Source: Acholeplasma granularum ATCC 19168
Lineage (GTDB): Bacteria > Bacillota_I > Bacilli_A > Acholeplasmatales > Acholeplasmataceae
Length of the DNA stretch: 64,000 nucleotides
Direction: 5' to 3'
NCBI RefSeq assembly: GCF_000526235.1
Contig: NZ_JAFR01000006.1
Coordinates: forward strand, 1-64,000
Below the pieces are notes generated by a model. It searched no databases, had not been told where the DNA came from, and saw only the letters and a list, made by a program, of their open reading frames with translations. Shown one piece after another: positions 1 to 8,034 of this stretch. Every line of letters begins with the position of its first letter. The first letter of the stretch is position 1. A program made the translations under genes and the position numbers.

Positions 1-1
1 C

Positions 2-124
2 GAGGTTATCGCATATAATTCAATGTTTAAGTATAGTTATGATCATGAAAAAATTATAAATATAAGAGATACTTATTCCCCAAAAGAATTTGAAGATTTT
101 ATTTTAAAATGGAAAACTAAATAA
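2..124 (+). CDS. C-terminal fragment of an unrecognised protein, cut by window start
   Basis: An open frame enters from the left edge and ends at TAA 122-124, giving about 40 residues that end in ...DFILKWKTK. The tail is hydrophilic and mixed-charge, with no motif I recognise. It lies just before an Rhs-type tail fragment, so an immunity protein of a polymorphic-toxin locus is possible, but that rests on position alone. Confidence 0.4.
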   Translation, partial: EVIAYNSMFKYSYDHEKIINIRDTYSPKEFEDFILKWKTK

Positions 125-308
125 AATGCATTAGCCACATGTGAAGAACCACATGATTTAAGCAAGTTGTCCGGAAAAAGCTTAGTATTCCTATGTGCAT
201 AACGTGGCTATACTAAGCCTAAGTTATCGCTTACTGAACTGTGTCTAAAAGTTGACTTGTTGGCTCTATGAAGATGATTTATTTTAAAAATACGGACTAG
301 ATATAATT
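125..308. other. gene-free spacer with two inverted repeats
   Basis: There is no open frame of useful length. Two hairpins are visible: CATGTG (138-143) with CACATG (150-155), and a perfect 9-bp pair GCTTAGTAT (180-188) with ATACTAAGC (210-218). Neither is followed by a T-run. This looks like eroded sequence between fragments of an Rhs/toxin locus. Confidence 0.4.
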
Positions 309-812
309 ATGCTGGGTTACAGGCACATGACTCCAGTGATGTATATTGATAGGGACGGAAACTTTGCAATTTCAATTTTCATAGCAGGCTTTATAATTGG
401 TGGCATATTAGGTGGTTATACAAGAGTTCAAAACGGAGCTGAAGTTTGGAGTGAGGATTTTTGGATAGGCGTAGGAACAGGAGCATTAATTGGTGCAGCG
501 GTTGGAACAGTCGCTGGCCTAGGCGTTGCATATTTAATGGGTGGATTGGCTTCTGTCGGAAACAAATTAATTTCAGATGTCACATCCTCAGTTTTCTATG
601 GAACTAACAATTTTGGTTCATGGGAAGATTATGCTGTGGCATTTGTTATTGGGGGACTCATTAAAGGTAGGCGTATATCAAATGGTCCTATTGAATCTAC
701 AAACTCTAAAATAAAGACAATTATTAAAGCTTCTAATGGTATTAGAAACTTCAGAAGATTACGCAATAAATTTATGTATTCTATTAATAAAGATACACCA
801 CTAAAAAACTAA
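309..812 (+). pseudogene. orphan C-terminal tail of an Rhs/YD-repeat protein
   Basis: The first residues contain PVMYIDRDGN, which matches the end of the Rhs core (consensus like NPVMYxDPDGN). Next come about 70 residues rich in Gly and Ala (IIGGILGGY, GVGTGALIGAAVGTVAGLGVAYL), a glycine-zipper hydrophobic region common just after the core in Rhs and polymorphic toxins. The last ~50 residues are basic and hydrophilic, as in a variable toxin tip, but I recognise no nuclease or peptidase motif. The core itself (usually hundreds of YD repeats) is absent and no Shine-Dalgarno precedes ATG 309. I read it as a displaced tip or truncated relic. A small intact membrane-associated protein is the alternative. 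Confidence 0.55.
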
Positions 813-849
813 AAATAATAATAAGTATATCGTTATGGCTAAAGAAAAA

Positions 850-897
850 GGAGGTACCACCACATTTTAGAAAGGTGGGGTGTACCTCCAAATTTTT
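850..897 (+). terminator. rho-independent terminator
   Basis: The outer stem GGAGGTAC (850-857) pairs with GTACCTCC (882-889), with further CCACC/GGTGG pairing inside, followed by a T-rich tail (892-898). It lies about 40 bases after the Rhs tail. The inner sequence is echoed in the hairpin at 1214-1257. Confidence 0.6.
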
Positions 898-926
898 TAT
901 AGCCCTACACGGATTAAACCTCCAAA

Positions 927-1122
927 TTATTTAAAGGGCCATTTTTTTAACCTAAAACCATGAAAATACATCGGATATGTTTGACAGAGTGGACAACTTA
1001 TATTATCTTTTAGTAACTTTAGATGAAGTGTAAGTACTTCACCCATCTATTGTGGTATCAAGTGATTCTATTATTGAATTTATGTTTTCTAATTTATATA
1101 GTTTTGTGATATTATCATACAT
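927..1122 (-). pseudogene. frameshifted N-terminal remnant of an ISL3-like transposase
   Basis: Read on the minus strand, an ATG at 1122 with a good AAAGGAG site upstream opens a 27-codon frame that stops near 1040. A shifted frame then continues ...HLKLLKDNISCPLCQ... followed by MYFHGFR and stops at 929-927. A CPxC motif followed by HG(F/Y)R resembles the N-terminal zinc finger of ISL3-family transposases. Only about 60 codons remain, with one frameshift, so it cannot be active. Terminal repeats and target duplications were not found. The family call rests on the short finger motif. Confidence 0.4.
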
Positions 1123-1180
1123 GAAGAACTCCTTTGTTTTTTTAGTTACGACTAACTATATTATAAAAGGTGTTCTTCAT
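1121..1180. repeat. long near-perfect inverted repeat (15-bp arms)
   Basis: ATGAAGAACTCCTTT (1121-1135) is complementary to AAAGGTGTTCTTCAT (1166-1180) with one mismatch. An AGTT/AACT pair lies inside the loop, and TTTTTATA follows on the plus strand. It overlaps the start of the transposase remnant. It may be a bidirectional terminator or a decayed element end. Confidence 0.5.
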
Positions 1181-1213
1181 TTTTTATATATTTATTTCTG
1201 TCTTTAAAAAAGA

Positions 1214-1257
1214 TGGTGTACTACCACCACCTAATTGAAAGGTGTTTTTTTACACCA
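1214..1257. repeat. hairpin related to the one at 850-889
   Basis: TGGTGTA (1214-1220) pairs with TACACCA (1251-1257). The interior, with CTACCACCACCT and GAAAGGTG, resembles the interior of the 850-889 hairpin. The two copies flank the transposase remnant. No coding potential is visible between 1181 and 1366. Confidence 0.35.
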
Positions 1258-1366
1258 ACTATTTTAAATACCTAGAAAATTAAGCAAATACTGCTTCATT
1301 AACTATTTGGTCCTTTTTCTTTATCTATAGTTTAAAAATATAAATAGATAAATTGTAAAAAATAAA

Positions 1367-1412
1367 AAAAGGGCCTTACCTTAGTAATAAATACTTTGAT
1401 AAAGCCCTTTTT
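1367..1412 (-). terminator. terminator downstream of the beta-propeller gene
   Basis: AAAAGGGC (1367-1374) pairs with GCCCTTTT (1404-1411). Read on the minus strand, the stem is followed by a T-run (complement of 1361-1370). It lies 16 bases past the stop of the minus-strand gene at 1428. Confidence 0.65.
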
Positions 1413-1427
1413 GGTGTTAAATGAATA

Positions 1428-3428
1428 TTAATTTAGTACATTATTTAAGGTGATTGTTTGTGTAACTGTATCATAAATAACTATTGAACTTGAAGAGAAT
1501 GTATAAACTTTTCCATTAATATATATACCACGGTCTATTTGATTTTCATAAAGTGTTGTATCATGACTAATTAATATTGGATCAGTTATAATTGGGTCTT
1601 TTGTAAAGTCAATATAAAACAGATAGAAGAAACTATTAAATTCATAATTACCAGTAATATTATTATAATTAGAACGATTTACTGCAAACCCTACAAAACC
1701 ATGACTTGGTGAGATTAAGATTGCTTTATGATTGTTTAATGCCTCACTATAATTCCAACTATAATTTTCACCTCCATTATTTGGTTTACTAACATTATAA
1801 GTTTCAAGTGGTAAATTCGTATCAATGGTAGAATAAACTGATAATTTTACGCCAAAGTTTTCATCGTAACCAAGACCAAGTAAATGATTATTACCCCATA
1901 CATGTAGGTAAGTATTGTAACCCGGTTCTTCAATTTCATTAATAATTATAGGATTACTTGGATTGGATAAATCAATTGTATAAAGTGGATCGATTTGTCT
2001 AAAGGTTACAATATAAACCTCATCTTCATTAAATCTAACACTTGTTACGCGTTCTTCAGGTTTACCAATACCTTCATCTAATAAGCCTATCATATCAAAT
2101 GTGTCATTTTCACTATTTTCTTTTAGAATATATAATCTATTTTTATCTGACATATTCCATGATCTTGATGTGACAACACGTAAGTAACCATCATATTCGT
2201 CTAGCCAAAATTGATTTTCAACACGACCTTCTAATTTAATAGAAGCACTATAATTAATTGTGGATTTTTCATGATTCAAACTGAATTTTATAATGTGTGT
2301 ACCACTTACTGTTGTATTAAAGAATGGATAGTAATTAAAACTACCAAATGTGTATATTGCATCATGTGTGACATAAATAGATGATGCAACACCTACAGCA
2401 GATTCAGAATAACTTAATTTTGATTCAATATTGATTGCTGTTACTGTAATCATTTGGTAGGCTGGAACATTATTAAAGTAGATAATCTTATCATAATCCA
2501 CATAATTAGTTAGTGTTGTACCATCAATTGTTTCTTCAAATTTAGGTCTTAAATCTTCTATGCTTACTCGATTATAAGAAACCATATAAAACATATCATC
2601 AATTAAGCGGTGTGTTTCTATATTACCTTCTGTTACTAATTCATATTCAAGTTCTAAATTAATACGATCATAAATTCTTATCGTGCCACTATATTGAGTA
2701 TAAATATAATAAGGAATATATAAAGCATCCACATCATCTCTATAGAAATTTTCGGATTTCATTGTTTTAAGGGTATAACCTACTACAACTAATCGATCAT
2801 CTGTTAAATAAAATGAAGAAACGATAAAATCATCAAATTCTAGTGTATCTACTAAAGTTAAATCACCATCTAAATCAACATCAAACTTATATATTTTATT
2901 AGAATGGTATCGTGGTGTGTAAAAGACATTATATCCATCTGTTTTAACAATATCTCCTTCATCAACACCTTCTACTTGTAGATTCGTACCTACAACATCT
3001 GGGTTTTTTGGCTCACCAAAAGCATCTTCTAAACCAGCATCAGGCATAGCATTCATATCATCTTGGCTAGCACTAAAAAAAGGAAAGAAGTTTGAAAAAC
3101 TAAAACCATCACCAATATTTAATTTAACTTTTAAGTCTTGATAACTATTTGCAGTTCTAGCATTTAATAATGTTTTATCATTAAATATTTCAGGTAGACT
3201 AAATATACCAGTTGCAACTATTACAAACACAGATACCGCAGCAGTTAGAAGTGTAAGTACACGTCTAAAGTTAACAACAACTCTTTTAGTGTTAAAAGTT
3301 CTAATATTATGTTTGGACTGATATGTATTCAAACGTTTATTCCAAACATAATCTCTAATTAATTGGACTAATATAAATACAAATATAAGTCCTAATAAAG
3401 AAATAATAATTATTCCAGGTGTTTTCAT
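1428..3428 (-). CDS. membrane-anchored secreted beta-propeller protein (COG4880 / Beta_propel type)
   Basis: The 666-residue protein has two N-terminal hydrophobic helices (about 5-25 and 56-77) joined by a strongly basic loop, which puts the loop in the cytoplasm and the large C-terminal part outside. After the second helix, NLQVEGVDEGDIVKTDG closely matches the hallmark opening of the COG4880 'secreted protein containing C-terminal beta-propeller domain' family. The rest is a run of beta-rich blades (GTxIIKFSLN, LDEYDGYLRVVTS, VTSVRFNEDEVYIVTF). Family members have no assigned enzymatic activity. Its start (AGGAGG, then ATG) lies one base past the stop of the LytTR gene, so the two are one operon, and a terminator follows. 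The pairing suggests a surface sensor or regulator for the LytTR protein, which is inference. Confidence 0.8.
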   Translation of the reverse strand: MKTPGIIIISLLGLIFVFILVQLIRDYVWNKRLNTYQSKHNIRTFNTKRVVVNFRRVLTLLTAAVSVFVIVATGIFSLPEIFNDKTLLNARTANSYQDLKVKLNIGDGFSFSNFFPFFSASQDDMNAMPDAGLEDAFGEPKNPDVVGTNLQVEGVDEGDIVKTDGYNVFYTPRYHSNKIYKFDVDLDGDLTLVDTLEFDDFIVSSFYLTDDRLVVVGYTLKTMKSENFYRDDVDALYIPYYIYTQYSGTIRIYDRINLELEYELVTEGNIETHRLIDDMFYMVSYNRVSIEDLRPKFEETIDGTTLTNYVDYDKIIYFNNVPAYQMITVTAINIESKLSYSESAVGVASSIYVTHDAIYTFGSFNYYPFFNTTVSGTHIIKFSLNHEKSTINYSASIKLEGRVENQFWLDEYDGYLRVVTSRSWNMSDKNRLYILKENSENDTFDMIGLLDEGIGKPEERVTSVRFNEDEVYIVTFRQIDPLYTIDLSNPSNPIIINEIEEPGYNTYLHVWGNNHLLGLGYDENFGVKLSVYSTIDTNLPLETYNVSKPNNGGENYSWNYSEALNNHKAILISPSHGFVGFAVNRSNYNNITGNYEFNSFFYLFYIDFTKDPIITDPILISHDTTLYENQIDRGIYINGKVYTFSSSSIVIYDTVTQTITLNNVLN

Positions 3429-3429
3429 A

Positions 3430-3930
3430 TTAACCTCCTATGCCTAAGGCATTTTTAAAGGATTTTACATAACTGCGAGTCACATCTAATTTTAAGCCAC
3501 CAATAAGCTCTAATTCTAGTTTGGCATTAAGCTTTGTTTTTATATAGACGACCTTAGATAAATTGACCAAAAAAGATTTTCCGATTCGAATAATATGATA
3601 AGGATTTAATAATTCTTCGAGTTGATATAATGTATGTTTTACTAGAACTTTCCCATCATATAATGTATGTATGATAATATCAGTCCCAAATGATTCTATA
3701 TATAAGATATGACCAATATTTAACTTAACCCAACCATCACTTGTTTGAAAAAGATAATTCTTTTTATTTATCTGTATCTTTTTTAGAATCAATTCTAAAG
3801 CATTATAACTATTTTCATCTAATACTAGTGCAACCTCATTATCGTTTAAATTAGAGACTAAAATATTGGATGATTTTATGTCTTCATCGATAATTGATAA
3901 GTCGTCTTTATTTAGTATGACCTTAATCAC
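3430..3930 (-). CDS. LytTR-type DNA-binding response protein without a receiver domain
   Basis: The protein has 166 residues. The GTG start (3930-3928) is chosen because GGGGGAAAG lies just upstream. Residues ~70-163 form a LytTR domain: ILYIESFGTDIIIHT, LYQLEELL, then IRIGKSFLVNLSKVVYI and a final strand LKLDVTRSYVKSFKNALG. The N-terminal ~65 residues do not show a phospho-acceptor receiver, so this is not a classical two-component regulator. A direct repeat with 21-bp period (3991-4021) just upstream matches the known geometry of LytTR operators and suggests autoregulation. It is the first gene of an operon with the beta-propeller protein. Confidence 0.85.
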   Translation of the reverse strand: MIKVILNKDDLSIIDEDIKSSNILVSNLNDNEVALVLDENSYNALELILKKIQINKKNYLFQTSDGWVKLNIGHILYIESFGTDIIIHTLYDGKVLVKHTLYQLEELLNPYHIIRIGKSFLVNLSKVVYIKTKLNAKLELELIGGLKLDVTRSYVKSFKNALGIGG

Positions 3931-3962
3931 AATTACTTTCCCCCTATATCTAGAGTTTAATA

Positions 3963-3991
3963 TAAATATTTTTTTAATAAAGTAAATTCAA
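3963..3991 (-). promoter_or_regulatory. promoter of the LytTR/beta-propeller operon
   Basis: On the minus strand, TTGAAT (3991-3986) is followed after 17 bases by TATTTA (3968-3963), about 33 bases before the GTG start. The -35 touches the downstream LytTR-like repeat, as expected for an activated promoter. Confidence 0.5.
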
Positions 3992-4021
3992 ATAACTTAC
4001 ATGTTATGAGCAATAACTTAC
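3991..4021 (-). promoter_or_regulatory. tandem LytTR-type operator
   Basis: The decamer AATAACTTAC occurs at 3991-4000 and again at 4012-4021, exactly 21 bases apart (GTAAGTTATT on the minus strand). LytTR regulators typically bind ~9-bp direct repeats separated by 12-13 bp. The pair lies immediately upstream of the -35 of the LytTR gene. Confidence 0.65.
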
Positions 4022-4088
4022 AGCAATGTTTTTTATAGCCTCATTTTACCAAACAAACCTTGAATTTACTTCATATATCATATGAAAA

Positions 4089-4097
4089 TGCTATAAT
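4089..4097 (+). promoter_or_regulatory. extended -10 promoter for the PriA homologue
   Basis: TGCTATAAT is an exact extended -10 (TGnTATAAT), with no convincing -35. An AAGGTG site follows at 4106-4111, before ATG 4117. Confidence 0.6.
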
Positions 4098-4116
4098 ATT
4101 TATGGAAGGTGAATAA

Positions 4117-6387
4117 ATGATTGCATCTGTCATTATAGATATTAAACACCAAAATATTAATCGTCAATTTGATTACTTTGTTTTAGATGAAGATAAACAC
4201 AGAATTAAAAAAGGAATGAGAGTTTTAGTACCTTTTGGTGAAGGTAACCATTTAAGACTTGGTTTTGTCTATGAAATTAAAAATGATTCAGTTACGGCAA
4301 CAAAGCATGTTGCTGAAATACTAGATATAGAACCAATCTTCAATGAAGAACTTTTTTTGCTTATGGAGCACTTAAGTTTTAATCCAAATACAATCATAGC
4401 TCAAGCATTTGAAACACTATTACCTAAAACTTTATTGATGTTTTATGAAAAAGAAGTAACACTACATAAAAAAGATGAAATCGATGAATCATTAAAACCA
4501 TTTTTTAAAAATGGAAAATGGATATTAAAGAAAAAAGATGAAAAATATTATTCTAAACTTAAAACATACGAAAAAAATCAAATTGTAAAAATTGCTACAA
4601 TACTAAAACCTAGAAATAAAAAAAGATACCTTAATTATGTAAGAATCAACAATCCAAATTATGAAGGTACATTAAAACAACAAGATGCCCTACTTTTATT
4701 AAAAGATCATGGACAAATGTTAAAAAGTGAGCTAGTCTTACAAACAAGTAGTCATATTGTAAATTACCTAATAAAAAAAGATGTCATTGAATCGTTTGAA
4801 GTTGAGGATAAATTAGTTAATAAATATGACTATCTTCATTTAAATTTTCAGAATTTAAATGAAGATTTAAAAGACTATTTAAATGAAATATCAAATACAA
4901 ATCATGATCATACTTTTGTAATTGATCAAAAAAATAGTGATGTAGATTTATTACTTTTCCATGTCATTTTAGAAAAGATTAAAAATAATCAACAAGTATT
5001 AATTATGGTACCAGAGACATTTATGATTCCTAGATATAAGAAGATGTTTGAACAAAAATTCATTAATGAAATGGTTATTTCTTTAGAATCCAGTCAAACA
5101 GATAAATCTTTATATATGGCTTACGAAGCTATTTTAAGTGGTGAATCTAAAATAGTTATAGGTGCTAGAAAAAGTATTTTTACACAGTTTAATAATCTAG
5201 GACTCATACTTATTTATGATTCAAATGATTCAAGTTATCAATCATTTGAAGGTATATACTATGATGCGGTTTTATTAAGTCAAATACGTTCTAAGTTCTT
5301 AAATATACCTAGAATATTAGTGGATAGTTCAAAATCACTTATGAATCAAAAACTTACTTTAGAAAATAAAGTTACATATTTAGAATTAGATAATCATAAT
5401 AATGATAAAATAATTGAAATCATAGATATGAAAGAAGAACTTAAAAAAGGTAATACAAAACTTATTTCACTAAAGCTTAAAGAAACACTTGATGATTATT
5501 TAAATAAGGGTAAGAAAGTATTACTTATATTAAATCAAAAGGGCTATGCACCTTTTGTAATGTGTAGAACTTGTTCATATGTACCACTAGATCCTGAGAC
5601 AAATATACCATTAAGGTATGATGAAAAACAGGGTATTCTAAAGTCTAATCAAACAAAATATGAGGAGTTTTTCACTAAAGTTTGTCCAAAGTGTGGCAGT
5701 CATACTGTTAAATCTGTGGGAAGTGGAATTGACCAACTCATTACTTATTTGCATAAAGTATATCCTAAAAAAGAAATATTAAAAGTTGATAAGGATTCTA
5801 TAACAAATAAAAAATTATATGAATCTTTTGATGATTTAGAAGATATACAATTAATTGTAGGTACTAAAATGGCTTTAAAATCGATTTTAAAAGATAAAGT
5901 TTCTCTAGTAGCGATATTAATGATTGATCAATGGCTTAAACTACCTATTTATAATGCCCATGAAGAAACTTATGAAATATTAAATCAAGCTAAATCAATT
6001 ACAAAAGAAAGTTTATTTATACAAAGTTATGATCCAAGCCACTATGTTTTACAATCAGTTAAAGAAAACAATGATATGTATTATAAAAAAGAGTTATCAA
6101 TTAGAAAACAAGCTAAACTACCACCATACTATAAAATTTTGCAGTTAAAAATTGAAGGTAGTAGTTACTTAAAAACGTATCAGTTTGCACAAAACTTAAA
6201 AATCGAACTAGAAAACCATGGACTCATTACATTAGGTCCAACACCATCTGTTGTATTAGTTGAAAATAACCAATATAGATTATTACTATTAATTAAGTAT
6301 CAAAAGATTTCAAATGAAGTAAGAAATTTACTTCAAAACACGAAGGATATAAAAATATATATGAACCCATCGATGATGTGGTATTAG
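4117..6387 (+). CDS. priA: PriA-like primosomal protein N' with degenerate ATPase motifs
   Basis: The 756-residue length is normal for PriA, which restarts stalled replication forks as a 3'-5' helicase. The N-terminal DNA-binding part (RQFDYFVLDED, GMRVLVPFGEG) and C-terminal part (IRKQAKLPPYYKILQLKIEG, LGPTPS) are clearly PriA. The motor is not: where Walker A (GVTGSGKT) should be, residues ~268-275 read DQKNSDVD, and the DEEH box before DSSY is YDSN (367-370). Of the eight zinc-binding cysteines only four remain (C483, C486, C523, C526). The frame is intact and the flanking motifs (KIVIGARKSIF, DSSYQS) are kept, so it looks selected as a non-helicase loader rather than a pseudogene. That role is inference. 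Confidence 0.85.
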   Translation: MIASVIIDIKHQNINRQFDYFVLDEDKHRIKKGMRVLVPFGEGNHLRLGFVYEIKNDSVTATKHVAEILDIEPIFNEELFLLMEHLSFNPNTIIAQAFETLLPKTLLMFYEKEVTLHKKDEIDESLKPFFKNGKWILKKKDEKYYSKLKTYEKNQIVKIATILKPRNKKRYLNYVRINNPNYEGTLKQQDALLLLKDHGQMLKSELVLQTSSHIVNYLIKKDVIESFEVEDKLVNKYDYLHLNFQNLNEDLKDYLNEISNTNHDHTFVIDQKNSDVDLLLFHVILEKIKNNQQVLIMVPETFMIPRYKKMFEQKFINEMVISLESSQTDKSLYMAYEAILSGESKIVIGARKSIFTQFNNLGLILIYDSNDSSYQSFEGIYYDAVLLSQIRSKFLNIPRILVDSSKSLMNQKLTLENKVTYLELDNHNNDKIIEIIDMKEELKKGNTKLISLKLKETLDDYLNKGKKVLLILNQKGYAPFVMCRTCSYVPLDPETNIPLRYDEKQGILKSNQTKYEEFFTKVCPKCGSHTVKSVGSGIDQLITYLHKVYPKKEILKVDKDSITNKKLYESFDDLEDIQLIVGTKMALKSILKDKVSLVAILMIDQWLKLPIYNAHEETYEILNQAKSITKESLFIQSYDPSHYVLQSVKENNDMYYKKELSIRKQAKLPPYYKILQLKIEGSSYLKTYQFAQNLKIELENHGLITLGPTPSVVLVENNQYRLLLLIKYQKISNEVRNLLQNTKDIKIYMNPSMMWY

Positions 6388-6486
6388 TGATTTAAAAATA
6401 GGAACTGTGGTAAGAAAATTCATATGTTGTCAAGCGAAAAATATGAAACAAATACACACTACCTATTAAAATTAAAAAATGAATGA

Positions 6487-6542
6487 AAGGAAGTTATATT
6501 CAATATCAATCAAATGCTACATATTGAATATACAAGTAAATT
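6487..6542 (+). promoter_or_regulatory. fmt leader with hairpin between Shine-Dalgarno and start
   Basis: A good ribosome site AAAGGAAG (6487-6493) lies about 50 bases before ATG 6543. Between them is a perfect 12-bp inverted repeat, TATATTCAATAT (6495-6506) and ATATTGAATATA (6521-6532). Folding it would leave about 11 bases between the site and the start codon. The rest of 6388-6486 holds no convincing gene. Confidence 0.5.
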
Positions 6543-7457
6543 ATGATTGTATTCATGGGAACACCTGAATTTTCAGTACCAATATTAAAGATGTTAATTG
6601 AAGAAAAATATAATGTAGGTTTGGTTGTAACACAACCCGATAGACTTGTTGGTAGAAAAAAGATCTTAACGCCATCTTTGGTTAAACAAGTCGCACTAGA
6701 AAATAATATAGAAGTTTTTCAACCGGAAAATTTAAGAAGGAATTATCAGTATATTATAGATTTAAAACCGTCTTTAATTATTACTGCAAGTTATGGACAA
6801 ATTTTGCCTAAAGAATTACTTGAGAAGATACCAGCTGTTAATATACATGGTTCTTTATTACCTAAATATAGAGGTGGTGCACCTATTCAGTATGCACTTT
6901 TCAATGGAGATGATAAAACAGGCATTACATTAATGGAAATGGTTTATAAGATGGATGCTGGTGATATGATTGAAAAATCAGAAATCGAAATTGATTCAAA
7001 TGATGATTATGGTTCACTATCAGAAAAATTATCTATTGTAGGATCTAATTTACTTAAGAAAAGATTACCAGATATTTTAAGTAATAATTATACTAAAACA
7101 CCACAAAATGAAGAAGAAGTAACATTTGCTTTCACATTAAAATATAGTGATGAAGCACTAGATTTTAATCAAACAAGCAAATGGAATCATCAAAGAATTA
7201 AAGGATTAAGTCCAAATATCGGTGCACATCTCATAATAGATAATGTTGTAGTTAAGGTGTTTAAATCACAATTGAGTGATATAATAGATATCAAACCACA
7301 TGAAATTAAAATTGAAAACAAAAGATTATTTATTGGATGTAGTGATAAAGCAATAGAAATTTTAGAATTACAACAAGCTGGTAAAAAAAGACTTTCAACA
7401 AAAGATTACTTAAATGGACAAAATTTATTCATTAACGGGGGTATGACAAATGAGTAA
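6543..7457 (+). CDS. fmt: methionyl-tRNA formyltransferase
   Basis: The 304-residue protein formylates initiator Met-tRNA. It opens with MIVFMGTPEFSVPILKML, typical of Fmt. The folate-site motif LPKYRGGAPIQYALFNGD and the following GITLMEMVYKMDAGD are intact, and the C-terminal tRNA-binding domain (FNQTSKWNHQRIKGLSP) is present. A def gene, often next door, is not here. The stop overlaps the start of the next gene by 8 bases. ATG 6543 has no close Shine-Dalgarno (see the leader hairpin). Confidence 0.95.
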   Translation: MIVFMGTPEFSVPILKMLIEEKYNVGLVVTQPDRLVGRKKILTPSLVKQVALENNIEVFQPENLRRNYQYIIDLKPSLIITASYGQILPKELLEKIPAVNIHGSLLPKYRGGAPIQYALFNGDDKTGITLMEMVYKMDAGDMIEKSEIEIDSNDDYGSLSEKLSIVGSNLLKKRLPDILSNNYTKTPQNEEEVTFAFTLKYSDEALDFNQTSKWNHQRIKGLSPNIGAHLIIDNVVVKVFKSQLSDIIDIKPHEIKIENKRLFIGCSDKAIEILELQQAGKKRLSTKDYLNGQNLFINGGMTNE

Positions 7458-8028
7458 ACCAAAATTATTATATAACAGAGATGAGATGTTAAAACTTAAC
7501 ATCGAAGTCTTAAAGAATCGTTGTGATGTAACAGTATTAGATATTGCTAAAATTGCTCAACAACAGCAATCTAAGTATTATCCTAATATTGATATTAACT
7601 TATGTATTGAATCCGTTGAAAAGATTTTAACATTTAGAGATGTTTTTCATCATATTCAATTTTCAGCAGAAGTTGATAGACTAGCACAAGAAAAAATGTT
7701 TAAAGGACCAATCCAAGATATTTTATATTACGATTTAGGCTTATTTGGTTTGGATGAAACATTAGGACTTGATGTTGCTAGAAATTATGGTGCAATTGGC
7801 CAAACAAACTTTGGTGATATTGATGTAAATAAACATGGTATTGTAAAAAGACTAAATGATGCAGGCAAATCTGGCGGTATGGTACATACAATGATGGATG
7901 ATATTGTCGGTGCAATTGCTGCTGCAGCATCTACACGTGTTGCACAAGTTATGAATGAAGATTTAGCTCTTGAAAATCCAACTTACCAAAAAATTAGTTT
8001 GTTTGATGTTAAAAAAAGGAAAAGATAA
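7450..8028 (+). CDS. phosphatidylglycerophosphatase A-like protein (YutG type)
   Basis: The 192-residue protein matches the PgpA/YutG family, which dephosphorylates phosphatidylglycerophosphate or acts as a related phosphatase. Visible family motifs are YYPNIDINLCIESVEKIL, EVDRLAQEK, GLFGLDETL, YGAIGQTNFGDIDV and VHTMMDDIVGAIAAAASTRVAQ. The acidic residues of the last block are the likely metal ligands. The N-terminal part (LKNRCDVTVLDIAKIA) resembles the small domain of YutG. There are no membrane helices. It overlaps fmt and is followed 6 bases later by a membrane protein, suggesting co-transcription. Confidence 0.85.
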   Translation: MSKPKLLYNRDEMLKLNIEVLKNRCDVTVLDIAKIAQQQQSKYYPNIDINLCIESVEKILTFRDVFHHIQFSAEVDRLAQEKMFKGPIQDILYYDLGLFGLDETLGLDVARNYGAIGQTNFGDIDVNKHGIVKRLNDAGKSGGMVHTMMDDIVGAIAAAASTRVAQVMNEDLALENPTYQKISLFDVKKRKR

Positions 8029-8034
8029 TTTATT

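Noticed and set aside
6424-6486. 20-codon open frame between the PriA and fmt genes
   Set aside because: No ribosome site, no similarity I recognise (in particular not to def), and too short to support.
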